Below are positions 37,927 through 45,582 of a DNA stretch of 64,000 nucleotides, piece after piece (position 1 is the stretch's first letter; each line of letters opens with the position of its first letter). This DNA comes from Saccharopolyspora flava (GTDB taxonomy: Bacteria; Actinomycetota; Actinomycetes; Mycobacteriales; Pseudonocardiaceae): assembly GCF_900116135.1 (NCBI RefSeq), contig NZ_FOZX01000002.1:310001-374000 (forward strand), in the 5' to 3' direction. Below the pieces are notes generated by a model that saw only the letters and a list, made by a program, of their open reading frames with translations, did no database searches and had not been told where the DNA came from. A program made the position numbers and the translations under genes.

Positions 37927-38046
37927 GGAATACCGGAGTAATCGGGTCCCGGAATACCGCCGTAATCGGGTACCGGATTACGGCGGTATTCGGGTACCGG
38001 ATTACCGGAGTATTCGGGTCCCCGAGTACCGCCGTAATCCGGGCTC
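37927..38046. repeat. 24-bp tandem palindromic repeat array B1 (5 units)
   Basis: Five 24-bp units at 37927-37950, 37951-37974, 37975-37998, 37999-38022 and 38023-38046. Cores such as GAATACCGCCGTAATC or GATTACGGCGGTATTC, linkers CGGGTACC or CGGGTCCC. Shifted by one base the unit aligns with the A-type unit, so A and B are subfamilies. The array is 57 nt downstream of the stop of the membrane-protein gene (minus strand), and upstream of the DUF255 gene. Confidence 0.86.
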
Positions 38047-38103
38047 GGGACGCAGAACGGGGCCACCCGGTGGTTCGGGTGGCCCCGTTCGGAGTGGGGG
38101 GTT

Positions 38104-38493
38104 CTACTCGGCCTTCGCTCCCGAGGACTTGGTCTCGGAGGTCTTGGCCGTGGCCTCGGCCGGTTCGCCGGGCTCGGGCTCGGATTCGGACTCCGAGGTC
38201 TTCGCCTCGGCTTCCTCCGGCTCCGACTCGGCCTTCTTGGCGGCTTCGGCTTCGGCTCGTTTGACGTGGGCCGGGGCGGCGGCGTTGGCCTTGTCCTCGT
38301 CGAAGACCGTCGGCACCTTCTTGAGGTGCTTGGTCATCGACCGGATCAGGAACACCACGGCGATGGCGAACACGATCAGCAGCACCAGGCCGAGCGGCGA
38401 GGACTTGCCGAAGTCCTCACCCTGCCCGCCCGGGTCCTGCGGCGGTGCCGGGGCCTGGGCCAGCACCAGTGCGACGGTCTCCTGGGCACTCAT
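38104..38493 (-). CDS. small membrane protein, acidic tail (Rv1083-like)
   Basis: 129 aa. One membrane helix at residues 35-52 ([18 protein letters not shown]) after an N-terminal stretch rich in Pro, Gly and Gln; then [16 protein letters not shown] and a highly acidic Glu/Ser/Ala tail ([20 protein letters not shown]). The ATG at 38493 overlaps the mca stop as ATGA, so it is translated with mca. Function unknown; the operon pairing with mca is conserved in mycobacteria (Rv1082-Rv1083) from memory. Confidence 0.8.
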   Translation of the reverse strand: MSAQETVALVLAQAPAPPQDPGGQGEDFGKSSPLGLVLLIVFAIAVVFLIRSMTKHLKKVPTVFDEDKANAAAPAHVKRAEAEAAKKAESEPEEAEAKTSESESEPEPGEPAEATAKTSETKSSGAKAE

Positions 38494-39374
38494 GCGCACA
38501 CCTTCTCCTGGACGCCGTCGAACAGGTCGTCCTCCGGCAACGTGGTGTCGACCAGCGAGCGCACCAGCTCGTAGTCCTCGGTCGGCCACAGCTCGCGCTG
38601 GACGTCGCACGAGACCGCGAACCAGCGGCTCGTCGGGTCGATCTGGGTCGCGTGGGCGCGCAACGCGTCGTCCCGCTTCTCGAAGTATTCCCCGCACGGC
38701 ACGCGCGTGGTCACCCGGTCGTCCGGGTCGGGGCGCTTCTGCTCGTCCCAGCGGGCCAGCCAGTCGGTCCAGGGCGATTCCTTGCCCTCGGCCAGCAGCG
38801 ACTCGTGGAACAGCTGCATGCGCTTGCGGGAGAAGCCGTGCGAGTAGTACAGCTTCAGCGGCTGCCACGGCTCGCCCGTGCCCGGGTAGAGGTCGGGGTC
38901 GCCCGCGGCGTCGAAGGCCGCCACCGAGATCTCGTGGCAGCGGATGTGGTCGGGGTGCGGGTAGCCGCCGTTCTCGTCGTAGGTGATGAGCACGTGCGGG
39001 CGGAACTCGCGCACGACCTTGACCAGCTCGCGGGTGGACTCCTCCATCGGCACGGTCGCGAACACGCCGTCCGGCAGCGGCGGCAGCGGGTCGCCCTCCG
39101 GCAGCCCGGAGTCGACGAAGCCCAGCCAGCGGTGCTGCACGCCCAGGATCTCGGCGGCCTGCGCCATCTCCTGGCGGCGTACCTCGGTCAGGTTCGACAC
39201 GACCTCCGGCCGGTCCATGGCCGGGTTGAGGATGCTGCCGGCTTCACCGCCCGTGCAGGTGACGACCATCACCTCGTGGCCCTCCGCCGCGTAGCGCGCG
39301 GTGGTCGCGGCCCCCTTGCTGGACTCGTCGTCGGGGTGCGCGTGCACCGTCATCAGTCGCAGCTTGTCCGCCAT
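38490..39374 (-). CDS. mca: mycothiol S-conjugate amidase Mca
   Basis: Zinc amidase that cleaves mycothiol adducts of toxins, releasing mercapturic acids and GlcN-Ins; also a marker that the cell makes mycothiol. LmbE-type motifs are [13 protein letters not shown] (Zn ligands and general base) and [26 protein letters not shown] and [12 protein letters not shown]-like [13 protein letters not shown] favour Mca over the deacetylase MshB. 294 aa. ATG 39374. Couples to the downstream 129-aa membrane protein. Confidence 0.94.
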   Translation of the reverse strand: MADKLRLMTVHAHPDDESSKGAATTARYAAEGHEVMVVTCTGGEAGSILNPAMDRPEVVSNLTEVRRQEMAQAAEILGVQHRWLGFVDSGLPEGDPLPPLPDGVFATVPMEESTRELVKVVREFRPHVLITYDENGGYPHPDHIRCHEISVAAFDAAGDPDLYPGTGEPWQPLKLYYSHGFSRKRMQLFHESLLAEGKESPWTDWLARWDEQKRPDPDDRVTTRVPCGEYFEKRDDALRAHATQIDPTSRWFAVSCDVQRELWPTEDYELVRSLVDTTLPEDDLFDGVQEKVCA

Positions 39375-39590
39375 CGCCCGCTCGTTCCTCCCGCTAGTAG
39401 CAGCTTGCGCCCACACCGTCCGCGCCGCGCACGGCCGGCCCGCGTCCGCGGCCCCGCCGTCGGTCAGCTGAACGGTCCAGGGATACTCAACGTGGACGTC
39501 GTGCTCCATTGTTCCCGGTGGAGCCGACGAACCGGCCGCGACCCCGTGTGGTCCAGGCCGCAGATCCACCACTCGCGTCGAAAGGCCGCC

Positions 39591-40031
39591 GTGACGCAGC
39601 AGCAGGTCCCCTCGGACCGGTACGGATCGCGCGCTCGCAGCGCGCGCAGCCGTCCTGCGCTGCGCTGGGCCCTGACCGCGGTCGTCCTGCTGGTCCTGGT
39701 GGGCGTGTCCGTGGTCGGCTACCGCAACCTCGGCTCTGCTCCGATCGAGGGCAAGCAGGTCGCCTTCGAGATCATCGACGACCACTCCGTTCGGATCACC
39801 CTGGAGGTCCAGCGGGACGATCCGCAGCGGCCCGCCGACTGCGTGGTCCGCGGTCGCGCCAAGTCCGGCGAGGAGGTCGGCAGGCGCGAAGTCCTGATCC
39901 ACCCGGCGAACGGCGTCACGCGGCAGGACACTGTGCTCCGTACATCCGCCCCGGCTGGTGTTGGGGAGGTGTACGGCTGCACTTACAACGTTCCTGAATA
40001 TTTGTCCACTCACACGCGGCCAACCGGGTGA
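39591..40031 (+). CDS. DUF4307-like membrane-anchored protein (Rv1081c family)
   Basis: 146 aa. N-terminal charged segment with [13 protein letters not shown], one membrane helix ([18 protein letters not shown]), then an extracytoplasmic beta-rich domain: [40 protein letters not shown] and a second Cys in GEVYGCTYN. This fits DUF4307, a family of unknown function in mycothiol-producing actinobacteria. GTG 39591. Divergent from mca and upstream of greA, as in M. tuberculosis. Confidence 0.82.
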   Translation: MTQQQVPSDRYGSRARSARSRPALRWALTAVVLLVLVGVSVVGYRNLGSAPIEGKQVAFEIIDDHSVRITLEVQRDDPQRPADCVVRGRAKSGEEVGRREVLIHPANGVTRQDTVLRTSAPAGVGEVYGCTYNVPEYLSTHTRPTG

Positions 40032-40106
40032 AGCGTCCCCTTGCACGTCGGACGCCAGCAGAATCCCACCCCTTCGCGTGCTGATTCGTGCTATCGTCGA
40101 GCGCAG

Positions 40107-40134
40107 CACGGCCCCCGGTGAGGGCCGTGTTTTT
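40107..40134 (+). terminator. intrinsic terminator in front of greA
   Basis: CACGGCCC (40107-40114) pairs with GGGCCGTG (40122-40129), 7-nt loop, then TTTTT. It ends 87 nt before the greA start and 76 nt after the DUF4307 stop. It may simply end the DUF4307 transcript or, if the greA promoter lies upstream, act as a leader attenuator. Confidence 0.82.
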
Positions 40135-40221
40135 CCGTTACTTGGCATTGGCTGAGAAAAGGCGGAATTGCAATTTGGCTCGCAGTGAGAGCGGGCCGGA
40201 AGTCGACGAGGAGTGGTGACC

Positions 40222-40710
40222 GTGAGCGAGACCCAGGTGACCTGGCTGACCCAGGATGCTTACGACCGGCTCAAGGGTGAGCTGGACGAACTCGTGGCCA
40301 ACCGCCCGGTGATCGCCGCGAAGATCAACGAGGCCCGCGAGGAGGGCGACCTCCGCGAGAACGGCGGCTACCACGCGGCTCGCGAGGAGCAGGGTCAGAT
40401 CGAGTCTCGCATCCGCCAGCTGCAGGAGCTGCTGCGCACCGCCAAGGTCGGCGACGTGCCCACGGAGTCCGGCATCGCCAAGCCGGGTTCGGTGCTGACC
40501 GTCCGCTACGACGGCGAGGACGAGACCGAGCAGTTCCTGCTCGCCAACCGCGAGGAGGGCGCCCACGGCGACCTCGAGGTGTACTCCCCCAGCTCCCCGC
40601 TGGGCCAGGCTCTGCTGGACGCCAAGGAGGGCGAGAGCCGGGAGTACGAACTCCCCAACGGCGGCAACATGAAGGTCACGCTCGTCAAGGCGGAACCCTT
40701 CAACGGCTGA
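40222..40710 (+). CDS. greA: transcription elongation factor GreA
   Basis: Rescues backtracked RNA polymerase by stimulating transcript cleavage. N-terminal coiled coil ([20 protein letters not shown]) with the tip acidic pair in [21 protein letters not shown], then the FKBP-like C-terminal domain ([19 protein letters not shown] and [18 protein letters not shown]). GTG at 40222 ([10 protein letters not shown]) is chosen from three in-frame GTGs (40213, 40216, 40222) by spacing from GAGGAG at 40208-40213 and family N-terminus. 162 aa. Confidence 0.94.
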   Translation: MSETQVTWLTQDAYDRLKGELDELVANRPVIAAKINEAREEGDLRENGGYHAAREEQGQIESRIRQLQELLRTAKVGDVPTESGIAKPGSVLTVRYDGEDETEQFLLANREEGAHGDLEVYSPSSPLGQALLDAKEGESREYELPNGGNMKVTLVKAEPFNG

Positions 40711-40814
40711 TACCGCTGAATCCGGACTCCTTTCGCGTGCGGTCGGCGCGCGCCTTTGTTGATCTGGCTTCACCTGGTCTATGCGGGCGAAACCACCTAG
40801 TGGTTTCGGCGCAA

Positions 40815-41360
40815 TTAAGAATCGATTCCGGGCTTATGCGCTCGGGCTGCGGGCGTTCCGGTTTCCGGGACGCCCGCTCCTTTTTCCCCGGAAAGGCGGC
40901 GCAGCAGCGGACGCACCCTCGGCGGCACCGGTGTGGACAGCGCGATGGACGTCGACGTGCGGCGCACCCCCGGCACCCCGACCACCTCGTCGATGACCCG
41001 CTGCAGGTCGTCGTTGGACCGCGCGACCATCCGCACGAACAGGTCGCCCTGGCCGGTCGTGGCGTGCACCTCGCAGACCTCGTCGATGGCGGCCAGCTGC
41101 TCGGAGACGGCCGTGCGGTGCCCCTGGGTGATCTCCAGCCAGGCGAAGGCGGTCAGCCCGTAGCCCATCGCCGCCAGGTCCAGCTCCGGCGGGAACCCCT
41201 GCAAGACGCCGCGCTGGACGAGCCGGTCGAGCCGCGCCTGCACGGTGCCGCGCGCGACGCCGAGGCGCCGCGAGCACTCCAGCACGCCCAGCCGCGGCTC
41301 GTCGGAGAGCAGCAGCAACAGCCGGGCGTCGAGCTCGTCGGGACCGTTGGTGGTGGCCAC
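40815..41360 (-). CDS. Lrp/AsnC-family regulator
   Basis: Amino-acid-responsive regulator. Winged HTH at residues 8-55 (LDARLLLLLSDEPRLGVLEC, RRLGVARGTVQARLDRLVQR), then a RAM/ACT-like ligand domain (YGLTAFAWLEITQGHRTAVS, IDEVCEVHATTGQGDLFVRM). 181 aa, with a C-terminal tail of ~30 residues beyond the usual family end. GTG 41360 follows GAGGAG. It is 8 nt downstream of ilvA on the same strand, so it probably senses branched-chain amino acids or threonine and controls ilvA; that link is inference. Confidence 0.9.
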   Translation of the reverse strand: MATTNGPDELDARLLLLLSDEPRLGVLECSRRLGVARGTVQARLDRLVQRGVLQGFPPELDLAAMGYGLTAFAWLEITQGHRTAVSEQLAAIDEVCEVHATTGQGDLFVRMVARSNDDLQRVIDEVVGVPGVRRTSTSIALSTPVPPRVRPLLRRLSGEKGAGVPETGTPAARAHKPGIDS

Positions 41361-41368
41361 AGCGCTCC

Positions 41369-42580
41369 TCAGCGGCGGGCGAGGATCGTGTACCCGGCCG
41401 CTTCGAGCTGGGTGACGACGTACTCGCAGTGTTCCTGACCTCGGGTTTCCAGCGACACCTCGACGTCGACCTCGCCGAGCGCGAGGGCACCGGAGATGCG
41501 CGAGTGCTCGATGTCGATGACGTTGGCGTTGACCTCGCCGAGCGTGCCCAGCAGCGCCGCCAGCGAGCCGGGCCGGTCGGGCAGCCGCACCCGCAGCGAC
41601 AGGTAGCGGCCCGCCGAGGTCATGCCGTGCTGGATGAGCTGGAGCAGCAGCAGCGGGTCGATGTTGCCGCCGGAGAGCACCGCGGCGGTCGGCGACGAGA
41701 TCTGCTCGGGGTGCTCCAGCAGCGCGGCGACGGCGGCCACGCCGGCGGGCTCGACGACGAGCTTCGCCCGCTCCAGGCACAGCAGCAGCGCCCGCGACAG
41801 CGACTCCTCGCTGACCGTGAGCACCCCGTCGGCCAGCTCGTTGACGTGCGCGAACGGCACCGCACCGGGCTCGCCCACGGCGATGCCGTCGGCCATCGTC
41901 TGCGTGTCGGTGACCGGAACCGGCTTGCCCGCGGCCAGCGAACCCGGCCAGGCCGCGGCGCGTTCGGCCTGCACCGCCACCACCTTCACCTCGGGGCGCT
42001 TGGCCTTCACCGCGGCCGCCACGCCCGCGACCAGCCCGCCCCCGCCGGTGGGCACCAGGATGGTGCTCACCTCGGGCAGCTGGTCCAGGATCTCCAGGCC
42101 CACGGTGCCCTGACCGGCGACGATGTCCGGGTGGTCGAAGGGGTGGATGAACTCGGCCCCGGTGCGCTCGGCGTGCTCCTTGGCGGCGGCGAGGGTCTCG
42201 GCGAGCACCGCGCCGTGCAGCTTCACCTCGGCGCCGTAGGCCTTGGTGGCGGCCAGCTTCGGCAGCGGCACGCGCTCGGGCATGTAGACGGTGGCGGGGA
42301 TGCCGAGCAGCTGAGCGGCCAGCGCGACGCCCTGGGCGTGGTTTCCGGCGCTGGCCGCGACCACCCCGGCCGCGCGGCGCGCCGGGTCGAGCCCGAGCAG
42401 CCGCACGTAGGCGCCCCGGAGCTTGAACGAACCGGTCCGCTGGAGGTTCTCGCACTTGAGGTACACCTCGCCGCCGGTGTGCTCACCGAGCACCCGGGAG
42501 TGCTCCATCGGGGTCCGCCGCGCCACCTTGGCGAGCAGGGCGTCCGCTTCGCGGATTCGGTCGAGGTCGACGAGCTGCAT
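41369..42580 (-). CDS. ilvA: threonine ammonia-lyase (biosynthetic-type, ACT domain)
   Basis: PLP enzyme converting threonine to 2-oxobutanoate and ammonia for isoleucine synthesis. PLP-Lys is in RTGSFKLRGAY; the Asn/Gly phosphate loop is VPTGGGGLVAG and SAGNHAQGVA is present. A single C-terminal ACT domain (RYLSLRVRLPDRPGSLAAL, GALALGEVDVEVSLETRG) should bind isoleucine or valine. 403 aa, nearer the 'catabolic/one-ACT' length than E. coli IlvA (two ACT repeats). ATG 42580. Lies between greA and metB, an insertion relative to the mycobacterial order I recall. Confidence 0.92.
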   Translation of the reverse strand: MQLVDLDRIREADALLAKVARRTPMEHSRVLGEHTGGEVYLKCENLQRTGSFKLRGAYVRLLGLDPARRAAGVVAASAGNHAQGVALAAQLLGIPATVYMPERVPLPKLAATKAYGAEVKLHGAVLAETLAAAKEHAERTGAEFIHPFDHPDIVAGQGTVGLEILDQLPEVSTILVPTGGGGLVAGVAAAVKAKRPEVKVVAVQAERAAAWPGSLAAGKPVPVTDTQTMADGIAVGEPGAVPFAHVNELADGVLTVSEESLSRALLLCLERAKLVVEPAGVAAVAALLEHPEQISSPTAAVLSGGNIDPLLLLQLIQHGMTSAGRYLSLRVRLPDRPGSLAALLGTLGEVNANVIDIEHSRISGALALGEVDVEVSLETRGQEHCEYVVTQLEAAGYTILARR

Positions 42581-42679
42581 GAGGCAATCGTGCCACCGTC
42601 GATCTACCGGTACTAGCGCGTGACGTTCGGTACGCTCGGTGGGCGGGACGGTCACCGAGCGCAGTGCCGGGAGGGAATC

Positions 42680-42925
42680 ATGGCGCAACCGAGCACCGGC
42701 GCGTTGTCCCTGCTCACCGGCGCCGTCATGGCCGCGGCCCTGTCCGGCGCGGCCGTCCTGGCGGTCCTGGGCTCCGGCTGCGACGACCCGGGCACCTACA
42801 CCGAGCACGACGGGGTCGTCGAGCTCATCGGAGGCTGCCTGCACCCCAGCGACCTCCCGATCACCCCGCAAGACCCCGCGAACACCCCCGACCCGGGCAC
42901 AGCGGACCCCTCCCTCGCCAGGTGA
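42680..42925 (+). CDS. small membrane protein, unknown function
   Basis: 81 aa: N-terminal AQPSTGALSLLTGAVMAAAL into a hydrophobic helix (SGAAVLAVLGSG), then an acidic extracellular part CDDPGTYTEHDGVVELIGGC with two Cys and a Pro-rich end (PITPQDPANTPDPGTAD). ATG 42680 lies 5 nt after GGGAGGGA. The Cys after LGSG could be a lipobox-like residue but is not a good match. I recognise no family. An A-type repeat array starts 17 nt after its stop. Confidence 0.68.
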   Translation: MAQPSTGALSLLTGAVMAAALSGAAVLAVLGSGCDDPGTYTEHDGVVELIGGCLHPSDLPITPQDPANTPDPGTADPSLAR

Positions 42926-42942
42926 CCCCGGCCCCACCGGTC

Positions 42943-43038
42943 AAATACCGCAGGTTTTGTCGGGTCGAATCCTGCGGTTTTCGACCCGACGAATACCGCA
43001 GGATTTGACCGGGCGAATACCGCGGTATTCGCCCGGTC
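42943..43038. repeat. 24-bp tandem palindromic repeat array A2 (4 units)
   Basis: Units 42943-42966, 42967-42990, 42991-43014 and 43015-43038, preceded by a partial linker (ACCGGTC). Cores AATACCGCAGGTTT, AATCCTGCGGTTTT, AATACCGCAGGATT and AATACCGCGGTATT; linkers TGTCGGGTC, CGACCCGAC, TGACCGGGC and CGCCCGGTC. It fills the space between the convergent small membrane gene and metB. Confidence 0.88.
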
Positions 43039-43053
43039 AGGAGGTGGTGGGGG

Positions 43054-44193
43054 TCAGCCGAGGGCGGTGAGGAGGTCTTCGACGAGGTCGTCGGCCTCTT
43101 CGATGCCGACCGAGAGGCGGACCAGGTCCGCCGGGACCTGCAGCATCGAGCCCGCCGTGCTGGCGTGGGTCATCTTGCCCGGGTGCTCGATGAGCGACTC
43201 GACGCCGCCGAGGGACTCGGCGAGGGTGAACAGCCGCGTGCGGGCGCACACCTCCAGCGCCGCCTGCTCGCCGTCGGCGTGCAGGAACGACACCATGCCG
43301 CCGAAGTGCTTCATCTGCTTGGCCGCGACCTCGTGGCCCGGGTGGTCCGGCAGGCCCGGGTAGAGGACCTTGGCGACCTTCGGGTGGCCGGTCAGCGCGC
43401 CGACGATCCGCTCGGCGTTCGCGCTGTGCCGCTCCATCCGGACCGCGAGGGTCTTGAGACCGCGCATCGTCAGGAACGCGTCGAACGGGCCGGGCACCGC
43501 GCCCGCGCCGTTCTGCAGGAACGCCAGCTGCTCGGCCAGCGCGTCATCGGAGGTCACCACGGCACCGCCGACCACGTCGGAGTGGCCGCCGAGGTACTTC
43601 GTGGTGGAGTGCACGACGGCGGTCGCGCCCAGCTCCAGCGGCTGCTGCAGGAACGGCGAGGCGAAGGTGTTGTCGACGACGAGCTTCACGCCCGCGTCGG
43701 CGGAGACCTGCGCCAGCGCGGCGATGTCACCGATGTTGAGCAGCGGGTTCGTCGGGGTCTCCAGCCACACCAGCTTGGTGTTGTCCTGGATCGCCGCGCG
43801 CACCGCGTCGACGTCGGACACCGGCGCGGGCGTGTAGGAGATGCCCCAGCCGGACAGCACCTTGTCGATCAGCCGGAACGTGCCGCCGTAGGCGTCGTCG
43901 GGGATCACCAGGTGGTCGCCCGGGCGCAGCAGGGACCGCAGCACCGCGTCGGTGGCGGCCATGCCGGAGGCGTAGGCCCGCGCGTGCCTGCCGTTCTCCA
44001 GCTCGGCCAGGCAGCGCTCCAGCGCGGTCCTGGTCGGGTTGCCAGTGCGGGAGTACTCGTAGCCGGAGCGCATCCCGCCGACGCCGTCCTGGGCGTAGGT
44101 CGAGGTCGCGTGGATGGGCACGATCACCGAACCGGTCGTCGGGTCTGCCTCCTGGCCCGCGTGAATCGCGCGGGTGGCGAAGCCGTCACTCAT
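43054..44193 (-). CDS. metB: cystathionine gamma-synthase MetB
   Basis: PLP enzyme joining an activated homoserine ester with cysteine to cystathionine in methionine synthesis. PLP motifs: YSRTGNPTRTALE, ASGMAATDA, WLETPTNPLLN and the Schiff-base Lys in VHSTTKYLGGHSDVVGG; C-terminal SLGGVESLIEHPGKMTHAS. 379 aa. ATG 44193. Neighbouring cbs makes the reverse link (homocysteine to cystathionine), so this area manages transsulfuration. metB versus a gamma-lyase cannot be fully separated by eye; synteny with Rv1079 supports MetB. Confidence 0.9.
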   Translation of the reverse strand: MSDGFATRAIHAGQEADPTTGSVIVPIHATSTYAQDGVGGMRSGYEYSRTGNPTRTALERCLAELENGRHARAYASGMAATDAVLRSLLRPGDHLVIPDDAYGGTFRLIDKVLSGWGISYTPAPVSDVDAVRAAIQDNTKLVWLETPTNPLLNIGDIAALAQVSADAGVKLVVDNTFASPFLQQPLELGATAVVHSTTKYLGGHSDVVGGAVVTSDDALAEQLAFLQNGAGAVPGPFDAFLTMRGLKTLAVRMERHSANAERIVGALTGHPKVAKVLYPGLPDHPGHEVAAKQMKHFGGMVSFLHADGEQAALEVCARTRLFTLAESLGGVESLIEHPGKMTHASTAGSMLQVPADLVRLSVGIEEADDLVEDLLTALG

Positions 44194-44244
44194 GCGGAGC
44201 AGCGTAGTGCTCCAGCGCGGTCCTGCCGATTCGGCCCCGCGAAG

Positions 44245-44282
44245 CGAAGTGCCCCCGACCTGCGCAGGTCGGGGGCACTTCG
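44245..44282. terminator. perfect 38-bp palindrome after pra gene
   Basis: A continuous palindrome with 19-bp arms: CGAAGTGCCCCCGACCTGC from 44245 and its complement to 44282, centre TGCGCA. It lies 15 nt beyond the pra stop on the minus strand, in the pra-metB gap. Probably a terminator or processing hairpin; no T-run. Confidence 0.7.
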
Positions 44283-44297
44283 GGTGCTGCGCTCAGC

Positions 44298-45482
44298 TCA
44301 CCACTGCGGCGGCTGCGGGGGCTGGCCCGGCTGCTGGCCGCCCTGCTGCGGGTAACCACCCGGCTGGGGGAACCCGCCGGACTGGGGGTAACCGCCCTGC
44401 TGCGGGTAGCCCTGCGGGGGCTGCTGGCCGAAGCCCTGCTGCGGGGGCTGGCCGAAGCCCTGCTGGGGCTGCTGACCGAACTGCTGCGGCGGTCCGGGCT
44501 GGCCGAACTGCTGCGGCGGCTGCGGCTGACCGAAGCCCTGCTGCGGCTGCGGCTGGCCGAAGCCGCCGAGCTGCGCGTTCGCGGCACCGGAACCGGCGTT
44601 GGCCCACTCCCGCACCGCGGGCAGGAACGCCAGCACGGCCAGGGCGATGCCGAACAGGATGCCGAGCCAGGCGGTGAAGCCGCTCGGCATCATGATGACC
44701 TGGATCAGGGCGACGACGGCGCTCGCGGCCGCGGCACCACCGATCAGCAGCGCACCGAGGGAACGCCGCTTCAGCAGCAGGACACCACCGACCACGTAGG
44801 TGACGGCCAGCAGCATGCTGAGGATGACCAGGACGTAGAGGAGACCGACCGGCGGGACGTCGATGCCCATCGCCTCGGCCTGCGACGACATCGCCGACAG
44901 CGTGGCCAGGCTCGCGATGCTGATGAATCCGCCGATGAGGCCCAGACCGCCGAAGACGATCGCCAGGATGGCGCACAGCTTCGCTAGCTGGGGGTTGCCC
45001 ACCTCAGCGCCGCTCTGACCCGGGAAGCCGCCCGCCTGCGGCGGCGGGAAGCCGGCCTGGGCCTGCGGGGCGGGGAAACCGCCGCCGGGGGTGCCCGGCT
45101 GCTGCGGGGGCTGCGCCGGGAAGCCACCGGGCTGGCTCTGGGTGCCCGGCTGCTGGTACATCGGCTGCGGGGGCTGCATCGACGGCGGCACCATGGCCGT
45201 CGCGTCCGCGCCGCCCTGCTGCTGACCGGGCTGCTGGTACATCGGCTGCGGCGGCTGCATCGACGGCGGCACCACCTGGGTGGAGTCACCGCCCTGCTGC
45301 GGCTGTCCCGTCGGCCGGACCACCTGGGTGGCCTCGGACGGCGGCTGCTGCCCCTGCGACTGGACGGGCCGGACGACCTGCGTCGAGTCACCGCCGGCCT
45401 GGTTCTCGTCCTGGGGGTCCATCCGGTTCGAGATCGGGTCCGAACCCTGCTGACCGCCGTCCGGCGGCTGCGGAGAGCTCAT
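44298..45482 (-). CDS. Pro/Gln-rich multi-pass membrane protein (Pra-like)
   Basis: 394 aa in three parts. The N-terminal 160 residues are low-complexity (Pro, Gln, Gly) with repeated short motifs: GGDSTQVVRP, SEATQVVRP, GGDSTQVVPP and a doubled SMQPPQPMYQQPG. The middle (165-295) has four membrane helices (AKLCAILAIVFGGLGLIGGF, LLYVLVILSMLLAVTYVVGG and others). The C-terminal 95 residues are GFGQPQPQQ/PQQFGQPG repeats. Position beside cbs and metB matches the mycobacterial proline-rich antigen Rv1078. Function unknown. ATG 45482. Confidence 0.8.
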   Translation of the reverse strand: MSSPQPPDGGQQGSDPISNRMDPQDENQAGGDSTQVVRPVQSQGQQPPSEATQVVRPTGQPQQGGDSTQVVPPSMQPPQPMYQQPGQQQGGADATAMVPPSMQPPQPMYQQPGTQSQPGGFPAQPPQQPGTPGGGFPAPQAQAGFPPPQAGGFPGQSGAEVGNPQLAKLCAILAIVFGGLGLIGGFISIASLATLSAMSSQAEAMGIDVPPVGLLYVLVILSMLLAVTYVVGGVLLLKRRSLGALLIGGAAAASAVVALIQVIMMPSGFTAWLGILFGIALAVLAFLPAVREWANAGSGAANAQLGGFGQPQPQQGFGQPQPPQQFGQPGPPQQFGQQPQQGFGQPPQQGFGQQPPQGYPQQGGYPQSGGFPQPGGYPQQGGQQPGQPPQPPQW

Positions 45483-45582
45483 CGGGTACTACTCCCTTGC
45501 GGCGTCCAAAGTCCTGGGCATACTGCGGCCCCACGCTATCCGATGGGATCGGAGCGCAGTGGCGCAAAGCGTCAAGTCGTCA

